A DNA stretch of 64,000 nucleotides from Streptomyces sp. SA15 (GTDB taxonomy: Bacteria > Actinomycetota > Actinomycetes > Streptomycetales > Streptomycetaceae): assembly GCF_002291145.1 (NCBI RefSeq), contig NZ_NTGE01000211.1, forward strand, positions 62,001 to 126,000. Direction: 5' to 3'. Positions 16,821 through 24,746 of the stretch are shown here, piece after piece. The translations under genes and the position numbers were made by a program. The stretch's first letter is position 1; the number at the start of each line of letters is the position of its first letter. The notes under the pieces were generated by a model. That model had not been told where the DNA came from, did not search any database, and was given only the letters and a program-made list of their open reading frames with translations.

Positions 16821-17603
16821 TCAGGCGCCGGCGCCGCCGTCGACCGGCACGATCGCGCCGGTCACCATCGAGGCACGGTCGCTGAGCAGCCACGCGGCCA
16901 CCTCGGCCACCTCGCGGGGCTCGGCCATGCGGCCGAGTGGGGTCGCCGCGTTATTGCGCTCGATGATGCCCGGGGATACGGCCTCCCAGGCGTCGATCAT
17001 CTCCGTGGCGGTGCCGCCGGGGGTGATGCCGTTCACTCGGATGCCCTGACGGCCCCAGGTCACGGCCGCGGTCTCGGTGATGCTGTTGAGCGCGCGCTTC
17101 ATGGCGCCGTATGCGGGGAGGGCGGGATTCGCGCGGCGGCTGCCGATGCTCGAGGTGTTGACGATCGCCCCGCCACCGCTCCGTCGCATTAGTGCGGCCT
17201 CGGCGGTCATGGCGGTCCAGTGCGAGCGGAAGTTCACGGCGAACTGCTCGTCGATGTCCTCGTCGCTCGTGGTGTCGAGCGGGCCGGGCTGCTGGATCGC
17301 CGCGCCGTTGTTGAAGGCGCCGTCGAGCCGTCCGTGCAGTTCCTCGACGCGGTCGACAGCCGCGCGGATGCTCGCACGGTCGGCGAGGTCCAGGATGACG
17401 GCGTCGGCGACGCCTCCGTCGGCGCGGACCTCGGTGACGATGCGGTCGAGGGCGTCCGTGCTGCGGGCGGCGAGCACGACGGCGGCGCCCTCGGAGGCGA
17501 AGAGCCGGGCCGCGGCCGCCCCGATGCCGCGGCTGGCGCCGGTGATGAACACAACCTTGCCGGTGAGCAGGCCGATGGGTGCGATGTCAATGTTGTTCGT
17601 CAT
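16821..17603 (-). CDS. short-chain dehydrogenase/reductase
   Basis: A 260-residue SDR with TGASRGIG near residue 21, an NNGAA motif in place of the usual NNAG (near 96), and catalytic SSIG plus YGAMK near 150-166. The NGITPGG stretch and final VPVDGGAGA are standard. It is divergent from an XRE regulator, 86 bases apart, and a perfect 16-bp palindrome lies between the starts, so control by that regulator is likely. Substrate unknown. Confidence 0.88.
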   Translation of the reverse strand: MTNNIDIAPIGLLTGKVVFITGASRGIGAAAARLFASEGAAVVLAARSTDALDRIVTEVRADGGVADAVILDLADRASIRAAVDRVEELHGRLDGAFNNGAAIQQPGPLDTTSDEDIDEQFAVNFRSHWTAMTAEAALMRRSGGGAIVNTSSIGSRRANPALPAYGAMKRALNSITETAAVTWGRQGIRVNGITPGGTATEMIDAWEAVSPGIIERNNAATPLGRMAEPREVAEVAAWLLSDRASMVTGAIVPVDGGAGA

Positions 17604-17618
17604 GACGGCAGTGTCAGC

Positions 17619-17634
17619 CCGGCCTCCAGGCCGG
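17619..17634. promoter_or_regulatory. palindrome between divergent SDR and XRE genes
   Basis: CCGGCCT-CC-AGGCCGG, perfect 7-bp arms, 15 bases from the SDR start and 55 from the XRE start. A plausible operator for the divergent XRE regulator; a GC-rich chance palindrome cannot be excluded. Confidence 0.4.
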
Positions 17635-17689
17635 ATGCAGGCACAGGCGGTACCAGGATCCGTCGCCGCGCAGCGTGCAGACTTGGGGT

Positions 17690-18613
17690 ATGAACAAGCA
17701 GGAGCTCGGGGCGTTCCTCCGTAGCCGTCGCGAGCGGCTCCGGCCGGAGGACGTCGGCCTCCCCTCCGGACCGCGACGCCGGACACCGGGTCTGCGCCGC
17801 GAGGAGGCCGCGGTCCTCGCGCACATCTCCACGGAGTACTACGTCCGGCTCGAGCAGGGCAGGGCACCGCGGCCGTCGGGCGAGGTCCTCGCCGGGATCG
17901 CAGGCGCGCTGCGGCTCACCGACGCCGAGTCCGACCACCTTCACGTCCTCGCGGGTACGGCGCCGACCCGTACCCGGGTGCACCGGCGCGACGTCCGCCC
18001 GAGCATCCTCACGCTCCTCGAGCGGCTGCCGCAGACGGCCGCTTTCGTGATTTCCGCCGCGCTCGAGGTGCTCGCGTGGAACGACCTCGCGGCCGCGCTC
18101 ATGGAGGACTTCACCGAGGTCGCCCCGAAGGACCGCAATCTCGCGCGCCGGGCATTCCTCGGGCCGGCGCGACCTGACACGACGCTGTACGGGATCTCCG
18201 ACGCCGCCGAGTTCCGGCACCACGTCGTCATGGAGCTCCGTGTCACCCTCGCCCGCTACCCGACGGATCCCGCGGTGACCGGCCTCGTCGACGAACTCCG
18301 CGACGCCAGCCCCGAGTTCGCCCGGCTCTGGGAGCGGCACGACGTGCAGGCCGCGCCGATGCTCACGAAGACCTTCCGCCACCCGGTCGTCGGGGAGATC
18401 ACCGTCGACTGCGACACCCTCACGCTCACGGACCGCGACCAGCGCCTCGTGCTCTACAGCGCACCGCCGGGATCCCCTGGCGCCGAGGCTCTGGCTCTTT
18501 TGAATGTGCTCTCCTGCATGGGACGGCCCGCCGCCCCACAAGCAAGAGGGCGGCACCCCCGCACAAGGGTGCCGCCCTCTCTTCGTGATCCGGAATCGCC
18601 GCCCCGTCGGTGA
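17690..18613 (+). CDS. XRE-family regulator with MmyB-like ligand domain
   Basis: A helix-turn-helix domain at residues 5-65 (TPGLRREEAAVLAHISTEYYVRLEQGR is the MmyB/XRE signature, given here only as context) is followed by the MmyB-like ligand-binding domain, with VLAWNDLAAAL near residue 130. Family members are normally 270-290 residues and end soon after an ALALLNVL-type helix; here the frame continues 33 more codons of Arg/Pro-rich sequence through a perfect terminator hairpin to 18613, so the original stop was probably lost by a small frameshift. Divergent from an SDR gene, its likely target. Confidence 0.8.
   Translation: MNKQELGAFLRSRRERLRPEDVGLPSGPRRRTPGLRREEAAVLAHISTEYYVRLEQGRAPRPSGEVLAGIAGALRLTDAESDHLHVLAGTAPTRTRVHRRDVRPSILTLLERLPQTAAFVISAALEVLAWNDLAAALMEDFTEVAPKDRNLARRAFLGPARPDTTLYGISDAAEFRHHVVMELRVTLARYPTDPAVTGLVDELRDASPEFARLWERHDVQAAPMLTKTFRHPVVGEITVDCDTLTLTDRDQRLVLYSAPPGSPGAEALALLNVLSCMGRPAAPQARGRHPRTRVPPSLRDPESPPRR
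18545..18580. terminator. bidirectional terminator hairpin
   Basis: Perfect 14-bp stem AGAGGGCGGCACCC / GGGTGCCGCCCTCT with an 8-base loop (18559-18566), followed by CTT. It lies between the convergent XRE and ppdK genes, but is read through by the extended XRE frame. Confidence 0.85.
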
Positions 18614-18663
18614 GGGTCGGGGACAAAGGCGGCGTCTCCGGCGTTCAGTGGAGGCCGTGAGGC

Positions 18664-21411
18664 CTACCGGTGGTCACTCCCCGACGACTGCGAAGCCGCC
18701 CGCCCCGCCTCCAGTCGCGCCACCGGAATCCGGAACGGCGAGCAGGAGACGTAGTCCAGTCCCACCTCGTGGAAGAAGTGGACCGACTCCGGGTCGCCGC
18801 CGTGTTCGCCGCAGACGCCCAGCTTCAGGTCGGGGCGGGTGGCGCGGCCGGCCTCGGCGGCGAGCTTCACCAGGGAGCCCACGCCGTCCTTGTCGATCGT
18901 CTCGAACGGGGAGACGCCGAAGATGCCCTTCTCCAGGTACGCCGTGAAGAACGAGGCCTCCACATCGTCCCGGCTGAAGCCCCACACCGTCTGCGTCAGG
19001 TCGTTCGTGCCGAAGGAGAAGAACTCCGCCGCCTCGGCGATTTGACCGGCCGTCAGGGCGGCGCGCGGCAGTTCGATCATCGTGCCGATCGCCAGCTTCA
19101 GCTCCGTGCCTGTCGCCGCCTCGACCTCCGCGACGACCTGATCGGCCTCCTCGCGGACGATCTCCAGCTCCTGGACCGTGCCGACCAGCGGGATCATGAT
19201 CTCGGCCCGCGGGTCGCCCTTCGCCGACTTGCGCTCCGCCGCGGCCTCGGCGATCGCCCGTACCTGCATCGTGAACAGGCCGGGGATGACCAGGCCCAAC
19301 CTCACACCCCTGAGCCCCAGCATCGGGTTCTGCTCGTGCAGCCGGTGCACCGCCTGGAGGAGACGGAGTTCGTTCTCGTGGGGCTCCTGGCGGGACTCCG
19401 CCAGGGCGACCCGGACCGAGAGCTCTGTGATGTCGGGCAGGAACTCGTGCAGCGGCGGGTCGAGGAGACGGATCGTCACCGGCAGGCCGTCCATCGCCGA
19501 GAAGAGCTCCACGAAGTCCTGCTTCTGGAGCGGGAGCAGCTCCTTCAGCGACTCCTCGCGCTCGGCCTCCGTGTCGGCCAGGATGAGGCGCTCGACCAGC
19601 TCGCGACGGTCACCGAGGAACATGTGCTCCGTGCGGCACAGGCCGATGCCCTGTGCGCCGAAACGACGGGCGCGCAGCGCGTCCTCGGCGTTGTCCGCGT
19701 TGGCGCGCACCCGCAGGCGACGCTTGCGGTCGGCGAACGCCATGATCCGGTGTACGGCCTCGACGAGTTCGTCGGCGTCCTGGGCGCCCGCGTGCATCCG
19801 GCCCTCGAAGTACTCCACGACCGGGGACGGGACCACGGGCACCTCACCGAGGTACACCTTGCCGCTCGACCCGTCGATGGAGATCAGGTCCCCTTCCTCC
19901 ACCACGTGGCCGCCCGGCACCGTCATCCGGCGGCGCTTCGTGTCGACCTCCAGCTCCTCCGCACCGCACACGCACGTCTTGCCCATGCCGCGCGCGACCA
20001 CGGCCGCGTGGGAGGTCTTGCCGCCGCGCGAAGTCAGGATGCCCTCGGCCGCGATCATGCCGTCCAGGTCGTCCGGGTTCGTCTCGCGGCGGACCAGGAT
20101 CACCTTCTCGCCCGAACGCGACCACTTCACCGCCGTGTACGAGTCGAAGACCGCCTTGCCGACCGCCGCACCCGGCGACGCCGCGATGCCCCGGCCGACC
20201 GTCTCGACCTTCGTGTCCTCGTCGAAGCGCGGGAACATCAACTGGGCCAGCTGGGCGCCCGACACGCGCTGGAGTGCCTCCGCCTCGTCGATGAGCCCCT
20301 GGTCGACCAACTGAGTCGCGATACGGAAGGCCGCCCCGGCCGTCCGCTTGCCGACGCGCGTCTGCAGCATCCACAGCTGCCCGCGCTCGATCGTGAACTC
20401 GATGTCGCAGAGGTCCTTGTAGTGGTTCTCCAGGGTCGCCATGATCTGCATCAGCTGGTCGTACGACTTCTTGTCGATCGTCTCCAGCTCCGCCAGCGGG
20501 ACCGTGTTACGGATGCCCGCGACCACGTCCTCGCCCTGGGCGTTCTGCAGGTAGTCGCCGTACACGCCCTGGTGGCCGGAGGCAGGGTCGCGGGTGAAGG
20601 CCACACCCGTGCCGGAGTCCGGGCCGAGGTTGCCGAAGACCATCGAGCAGACGTTCACCGCCGTGCCGAGGTCATGCGGGATGCGCTCCTGGCGGCGGTA
20701 CAGCTTGGCGCGGTCGGTGTTCCAGGAGTCGAAGACCGCGTGGATGGCGAGGTCCATCTGCTCGCGCGGGTCCTGCGGGAAGTCCCGGCCGGCCTCGGTC
20801 TTGACGATCTTCTTGAAGCGGGTGACCAGCTTCTTCAGGTCCGCGGCCTCCAGCTCGGTGTCCACCGTGACCTTCTTGGCCTCCTTGGCCTTCTCCAGCG
20901 CGTCCTCGAAGAGGTCGCCGTCGACGCCGAGGACGGTCTTGCCGAACATCTGGATGAGGCGGCGGTAGGAGTCCCAGGCGAAGCGCTCGTCGCCGGCCTG
21001 CTTGGCCAGGCCCTGGACGGACTTGTCCGACAGACCGATGTTCAGGACCGTGTCCATCATGCCCGGCATGGAGAACTTCGCGCCGGAGCGGACCGAGACC
21101 AGCAGCGGGTCGTCGGGCTGGCCCAGCTTCTTGCCCATGCGCTGCTCCAGGGCGTCGAGGTGCGCACTCACCTCGTCACGCAGTGCCGCCGGCTCGTCGC
21201 CGCTGTCGAGGTAGACCTTGCAGGCCTCGGTGGTGATCGTGAAGCCGGGAGGCACCGGAAGGCCCAGGTTGGTCATCTCGGCGAGGTTCGCGCCCTTGCC
21301 GCCGAGGAGGTCCTTGAGGTCCTTGTTGCCCTCGGTGAAGTCGTAAACGAACTTCACGCCCTCAACGCTCGCCGCCTGCTCAGCTACGTGGGGATCTTTG
21401 TTTTCCGACAC
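18664..21411 (-). CDS. ppdK: pyruvate, phosphate dikinase
   Basis: A 915-residue PPDK. The ATP-grasp part begins with DFTEGNKDLKDLLGGKGANL; the swivelling phosphohistidine domain carries GGKTSHAAVVARGMG (catalytic His near residue 465); the PEP/pyruvate-binding TIM barrel ends with GVCGEHGGDP and its catalytic Cys near residue 885. It interconverts ATP, phosphate and pyruvate with AMP, diphosphate and PEP, feeding gluconeogenesis. The GTG start reading VSENKD was chosen for its GAGGAG site 9 bases upstream; the frame is open further but poorly conserved. The 5' region contains several CGCTCA palindromes that suggest dedicated regulation. Confidence 0.96.
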   Translation of the reverse strand: MSENKDPHVAEQAASVEGVKFVYDFTEGNKDLKDLLGGKGANLAEMTNLGLPVPPGFTITTEACKVYLDSGDEPAALRDEVSAHLDALEQRMGKKLGQPDDPLLVSVRSGAKFSMPGMMDTVLNIGLSDKSVQGLAKQAGDERFAWDSYRRLIQMFGKTVLGVDGDLFEDALEKAKEAKKVTVDTELEAADLKKLVTRFKKIVKTEAGRDFPQDPREQMDLAIHAVFDSWNTDRAKLYRRQERIPHDLGTAVNVCSMVFGNLGPDSGTGVAFTRDPASGHQGVYGDYLQNAQGEDVVAGIRNTVPLAELETIDKKSYDQLMQIMATLENHYKDLCDIEFTIERGQLWMLQTRVGKRTAGAAFRIATQLVDQGLIDEAEALQRVSGAQLAQLMFPRFDEDTKVETVGRGIAASPGAAVGKAVFDSYTAVKWSRSGEKVILVRRETNPDDLDGMIAAEGILTSRGGKTSHAAVVARGMGKTCVCGAEELEVDTKRRRMTVPGGHVVEEGDLISIDGSSGKVYLGEVPVVPSPVVEYFEGRMHAGAQDADELVEAVHRIMAFADRKRRLRVRANADNAEDALRARRFGAQGIGLCRTEHMFLGDRRELVERLILADTEAEREESLKELLPLQKQDFVELFSAMDGLPVTIRLLDPPLHEFLPDITELSVRVALAESRQEPHENELRLLQAVHRLHEQNPMLGLRGVRLGLVIPGLFTMQVRAIAEAAAERKSAKGDPRAEIMIPLVGTVQELEIVREEADQVVAEVEAATGTELKLAIGTMIELPRAALTAGQIAEAAEFFSFGTNDLTQTVWGFSRDDVEASFFTAYLEKGIFGVSPFETIDKDGVGSLVKLAAEAGRATRPDLKLGVCGEHGGDPESVHFFHEVGLDYVSCSPFRIPVARLEAGRAASQSSGSDHR

Positions 21412-21849
21412 GGGTCTCGACTCCTCGAGGACGCGGTGGCTGCCCTGACGGCGAGGAACATACCCAGATCGAAGGCGCCTGGGTACGTCCACTTGCGCGT
21501 CATACGCCTGTAACCACTCGTCCGCCAGCGGATCGAAAGTCAAGGCTCGGCAAGCAATCAACCGCTTATGTTTTCACTTCTTGAACGAATCAACTCCCGT
21601 AGATGCCGAATTTCGCTCACATGAGCGGCTCTCGGCACGTCTGATTTCGCTCGATGAACGATCAAAGCATGGCACTCAGTGCCACCCTTTGGAGAAGTGC
21701 AGTCGCTCAAGATCCGCTCATCTGAGCGCAACCCCTATCAAGGGTGGCGAGAATCACGCTGCCACAGGCGCCGGGATTTCACCATGCGGACGGCCGGCCG
21801 GAACAGAAACACCGACGACACAGGACGACACAACACGACGCGGAAGGCC
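21412..21849. other. AT-richer intergenic region upstream of ppdK
   Basis: A 438-base region without a gene. It is less GC-rich than its surroundings and dense in palindromes (see 21614-21728). On the minus strand TTGACT (21543-21538) could be a -35 for ppdK, but I see no well-placed -10. Confidence 0.6.
21614..21728. promoter_or_regulatory. array of CGCTCA-N2-TGAGCG palindromes
   Basis: Two perfect copies of CGCTCA-N2-TGAGCG (21614-21627 and 21715-21728), a degraded CGCTCGATGAACG (21648-21660), and an extra CGCTCA half-site at 21704-21709, 11 bp (one helical turn) before the last palindrome. GGCACTCAGTGCC (21671-21683) is a further inverted repeat. The set looks like a multi-site operator for ppdK or a remote binding platform; I do not know a regulator with this consensus. 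Confidence 0.55.
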
Positions 21850-23064
21850 TCACACCCCCAGCGCCAGCAACCGCTCCTCCACCCGCTCCGGCGCATACAG
21901 GTACTCAACGACCAACGCCCCGGCCCCCACCAGCCCCGCCCGGTCCCCGAGCCGCGAGGTGACGACGTCCAGATGAGCGGTGGAACGCGGCAGCGCCCGC
22001 TGGTACAGCAGCTCCCGTACGCCCGTCAGGAAGGGGGTTCCGGCCAAATCCCCCGCGATCATCAGCACGCCGGGGTTCAGCAGGGTGACGACCGTCGCCA
22101 GGACGTCCCCGACCAGCCGCCCGGCCTCCCGCGCCAGCGCCGCCGCCCCCGGATGCCCGGACGCGAGCAGGTCCCGCACATCCGATCCGGACGCCGCCGG
22201 CACCCCGGTCTCCGCCAGCCGCCGGGCCACGGCACCCCCGCTCGCGACGGCGGCCAGACAGCCGTAGGAACCGCATCGGCACAGCGCCTCGGCGCCCTCC
22301 GGGACCCGGATGTGGCCGAGGTCGCCGGCGCCGCCGTCGATGCCCCGGTAGATCGAGCCGTCGACCACGACTCCCGCGCCGATGCCCGTCGACACCTTGA
22401 CCAGCACGAACGCCGAGCAGTCGGGATACGCCGTGCGCTGTTCGCCGTACGCCATCAGGTTGGCGTCGTTGTCGACGAGGACCGGCACCGCGCCCGCGCC
22501 CGTGTGCTCGCTGAAGGCCCTGGCCAGGCGGCCCCGTATGTCGTAGCCGTCCCAGCCCGGCATGATCGGCGGCTGGACGACCCGGCCGGTGTCGTTGTCG
22601 ACGGGGCCGGGCACGGCGAGGCCGATGCCGCAGGCCTCGTCCGCGCGGTGGCCCGCCTTCTCCAGGAGTTCGGCGAACCAGCGGCCGAGTTCGCCGAGTA
22701 CGGCGTCGGGGCCGTCCTCGATCACCAGCGTGCCGCCGTGCTCGGCCAGGATCTCGCCGCTGAGCGACAGGACGGCCGCGCGGGCGTGCCGGGTGTCGAG
22801 GTCGGCGGCGAGGACGACGGCGTGGGAGTCGTCGAACTCGAGGGTGATGGAGGGGCGGCCGCCGAGGGGCGAGTCGACCGGGCCGCCGGCGCCCTCGCGC
22901 AGCCAGCCGGCGCGGAAGAGGCGGTCGAGGCGCTGGCCGACGGTGGCGCGGGACAGTCCGGTGACCTGTTGCAGGGCGCCACGGGTCGTGGCGCGGCCAC
23001 TGCGCACCAGTTCCAGCAGATCACCGGCCCGAGCCTGACCCCGAGCCTGGCCTCGTCCCGTCAT
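21850..23064 (-). CDS. ROK-family transcriptional regulator
   Basis: A 404-residue ROK regulator. The N-terminal winged helix-turn-helix is at residues 10-60 (GALQQVTGLSRATVGQRLDRL). The sugar-kinase-like domain follows, with the ROK signature near residues 235-262 (GIDGGAGDLGHI) and the zinc-binding CRCGSYGC near 270. Such proteins repress sugar-utilisation genes and respond to a sugar or sugar phosphate. The ATG at 23064 has AAGGGGG six bases upstream; a GTG two codons earlier abuts that site and is less likely. It is divergent from two glycosidase genes, its most probable targets. Confidence 0.92.
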   Translation of the reverse strand: MTGRGQARGQARAGDLLELVRSGRATTRGALQQVTGLSRATVGQRLDRLFRAGWLREGAGGPVDSPLGGRPSITLEFDDSHAVVLAADLDTRHARAAVLSLSGEILAEHGGTLVIEDGPDAVLGELGRWFAELLEKAGHRADEACGIGLAVPGPVDNDTGRVVQPPIMPGWDGYDIRGRLARAFSEHTGAGAVPVLVDNDANLMAYGEQRTAYPDCSAFVLVKVSTGIGAGVVVDGSIYRGIDGGAGDLGHIRVPEGAEALCRCGSYGCLAAVASGGAVARRLAETGVPAASGSDVRDLLASGHPGAAALAREAGRLVGDVLATVVTLLNPGVLMIAGDLAGTPFLTGVRELLYQRALPRSTAHLDVVTSRLGDRAGLVGAGALVVEYLYAPERVEERLLALGV

Positions 23065-23183
23065 GCGCACCCCCTTGTGTTTCTCAAGCCTGCATTACAT
23101 ATTGAGTTTTGCGTGTTAAATAGACGTAACCCTACGGTAGCCACTGCCGAACTGGTCCGCCGTACGTCTTCGGGGAGCCCTGA

Positions 23184-24746
23184 GTGGATCGCGCAACGCA
23201 GCTCACCGCCCGCAACAGTGGGCACTTGGATCCCGTAAGCACCATTTCCTCACCACCCTTTTCCGGCCATGGTGAGGTAACGGGCTCCGCGGGCATCGCA
23301 TACGATCCAGCCGCGCCGAAACATTCGCTGCACGTACGGGCGGCGCAGGTGCTGGAGGGCAACTGGAGGGGCGCCTCCACGGTCCCCTCGCGCGGCCTGT
23401 ATCCGCACCAGTGGTCCTGGGACTCGGCGTTCATCGCGATCGGCCTGCGCCACCTGTCGCCGTTACGGGCACAGACGGAGCTGGAGACGCTGCTGGACGC
23501 CCAGTGGGGCGACGGGCGGATCCCGCACATCGTCTTCAACCCCTCCGTCCCGCTCGACGCGTACTTCCCGAGCCCCGACTTCTGGCGCTCCTCGACCGCG
23601 GGGCGCGCTGCGGGCGCCCCGCGCACCGTACAGACCTCCGGGATCGTGCAGCCACCCGTGCACGCGCTGGCGGCCTGGCTGGTGCACCGCGCCGATCCCG
23701 GGCTGTCGCGGGCGCGTGGCTTCCTCGCCCGGGTGTATCCGCGGCTGGCGGCCTGGCACCGGTATCTGCTGCACCGGCGGGACCTGGGCGGGGGCGGTCT
23801 GGCGTCCGTCGTGCATCCCTGGGAACAGGGTATGGACAACAGCCCCTGCTGGGACGCCCCGCTGAGCCGGATCACGCCCGCCCCTGCCCGCTCCTTCCGG
23901 CGCGCCGACCTCGACCACGGGGCGGCGGAGGACCGGCCGACGGATCTGGACTACGGGCGGTATGTGCGGCTGGCGACGGACTACCGGGACGGTGGATACG
24001 CCGATGGATCGGGCGAGTTCGCTGTGGAGGACCCCGCCTTCAATGCGCTGCTCATCGCGTCCGAGCTCGCGCTGGCCCGGATCGCCGAGGAGTTGGGCGC
24101 GAGCGGCACGGCCCGGCAGGCGCGCGCGGAGCGGCTGACGGCGGCGCTGATCGAGCGGTTGTGGGATCCGGCGGAGGGGATGTTCTTCTGCCGGGACGTG
24201 CGGGGCGGGGAGCCGGCCGGGGCGCAGGCCGGCGGGCCGCGTGGGGAGTTGATTCCCGAGCGCAGCGTCTCGGGTCTCGTGCCGCTCCTGCTGCCCGGCC
24301 TCCCGCGCGAGGTCGCCGCCGCGCTCGTCCGTACGGTGAGCGGCCCGCACTTCGGGCTGGGGACCACGACCCGCCTCGTGCCGTCGTACGACCTCCTCGG
24401 CGAGGCCTTCGACCCGCACCGCTACTGGCGGGGGCCGGCCTGGTTCAACACGAGCTGGCTGCTGGAACGGGGACTCAGGGTGCAAGGCGAGCGGGAACGC
24501 GCCGACGCGCTGCGGGAGGCGGTGCTCACCGTCGCCGACTCGTCCGGATTCGCGGAGTACGTCGACCCGTACACCGGCGAGGCCTGCGGTGCGGCCGACT
24601 TCAGCTGGACCGCCGCGCTGACGCTCGACCTGCTGCACAGCGACACATCAGCCACCGAAGTAACCGAAGCAACCCAAGCAACCCAAGTAACCCAAGTCAC
24701 GGAAATCACGAACGTCTCGGCGATCAAGGGAGGGGACCGGGGATGA
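23184..24746 (+). CDS. MGH1-like (alpha/alpha)6 glycosidase
   Basis: A 520-residue protein of the mannosylglycerate-hydrolase-like MGH1 / GH63-type barrel family. GLYPHQWSWDSAFIAIGL (residues 72-89) and HPWEQGMDNSPCWD (about 213-226) are the conserved active-site blocks, and GPAWFNTSWLLERGL (about 413) is the third. It has no signal peptide, so it acts on an intracellular glycoside such as a trehalose- or glycerate-linked sugar. The C-terminus runs into a T-[EQ]-[VA] tandem repeat. Its stop overlaps the next glycosidase gene (ATGA). GTG start; the upstream region is shared with the divergent ROK regulator. Confidence 0.82.
   Translation: MDRATQLTARNSGHLDPVSTISSPPFSGHGEVTGSAGIAYDPAAPKHSLHVRAAQVLEGNWRGASTVPSRGLYPHQWSWDSAFIAIGLRHLSPLRAQTELETLLDAQWGDGRIPHIVFNPSVPLDAYFPSPDFWRSSTAGRAAGAPRTVQTSGIVQPPVHALAAWLVHRADPGLSRARGFLARVYPRLAAWHRYLLHRRDLGGGGLASVVHPWEQGMDNSPCWDAPLSRITPAPARSFRRADLDHGAAEDRPTDLDYGRYVRLATDYRDGGYADGSGEFAVEDPAFNALLIASELALARIAEELGASGTARQARAERLTAALIERLWDPAEGMFFCRDVRGGEPAGAQAGGPRGELIPERSVSGLVPLLLPGLPREVAAALVRTVSGPHFGLGTTTRLVPSYDLLGEAFDPHRYWRGPAWFNTSWLLERGLRVQGERERADALREAVLTVADSSGFAEYVDPYTGEACGAADFSWTAALTLDLLHSDTSATEVTEATQATQVTQVTEITNVSAIKGGDRG
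24654..24716 (+). repeat. 9-bp coding tandem repeat (T-[EQ]-[VA])
   Basis: Seven 9-base units of the form ACC-SAA-GYA, drifting to ACGGAAATC and ACGAACGTC, encode a Thr-Glu/Gln-Val/Ala tail on the MGH1-like protein. Codon use (ACC CAA GTA, GCA) is unlike the strongly GC-ending codons around it. Confidence 0.9.

Noticed and set aside
18670..21513. Long open frame antisense to ppdK (and similar ones antisense to nirB, dusB, the P-ATPase and the PKS)
   Set aside because: Arg/Ala/Gly/His-rich composition and no domains; they arise from GC-rich codon bias on the other strand.
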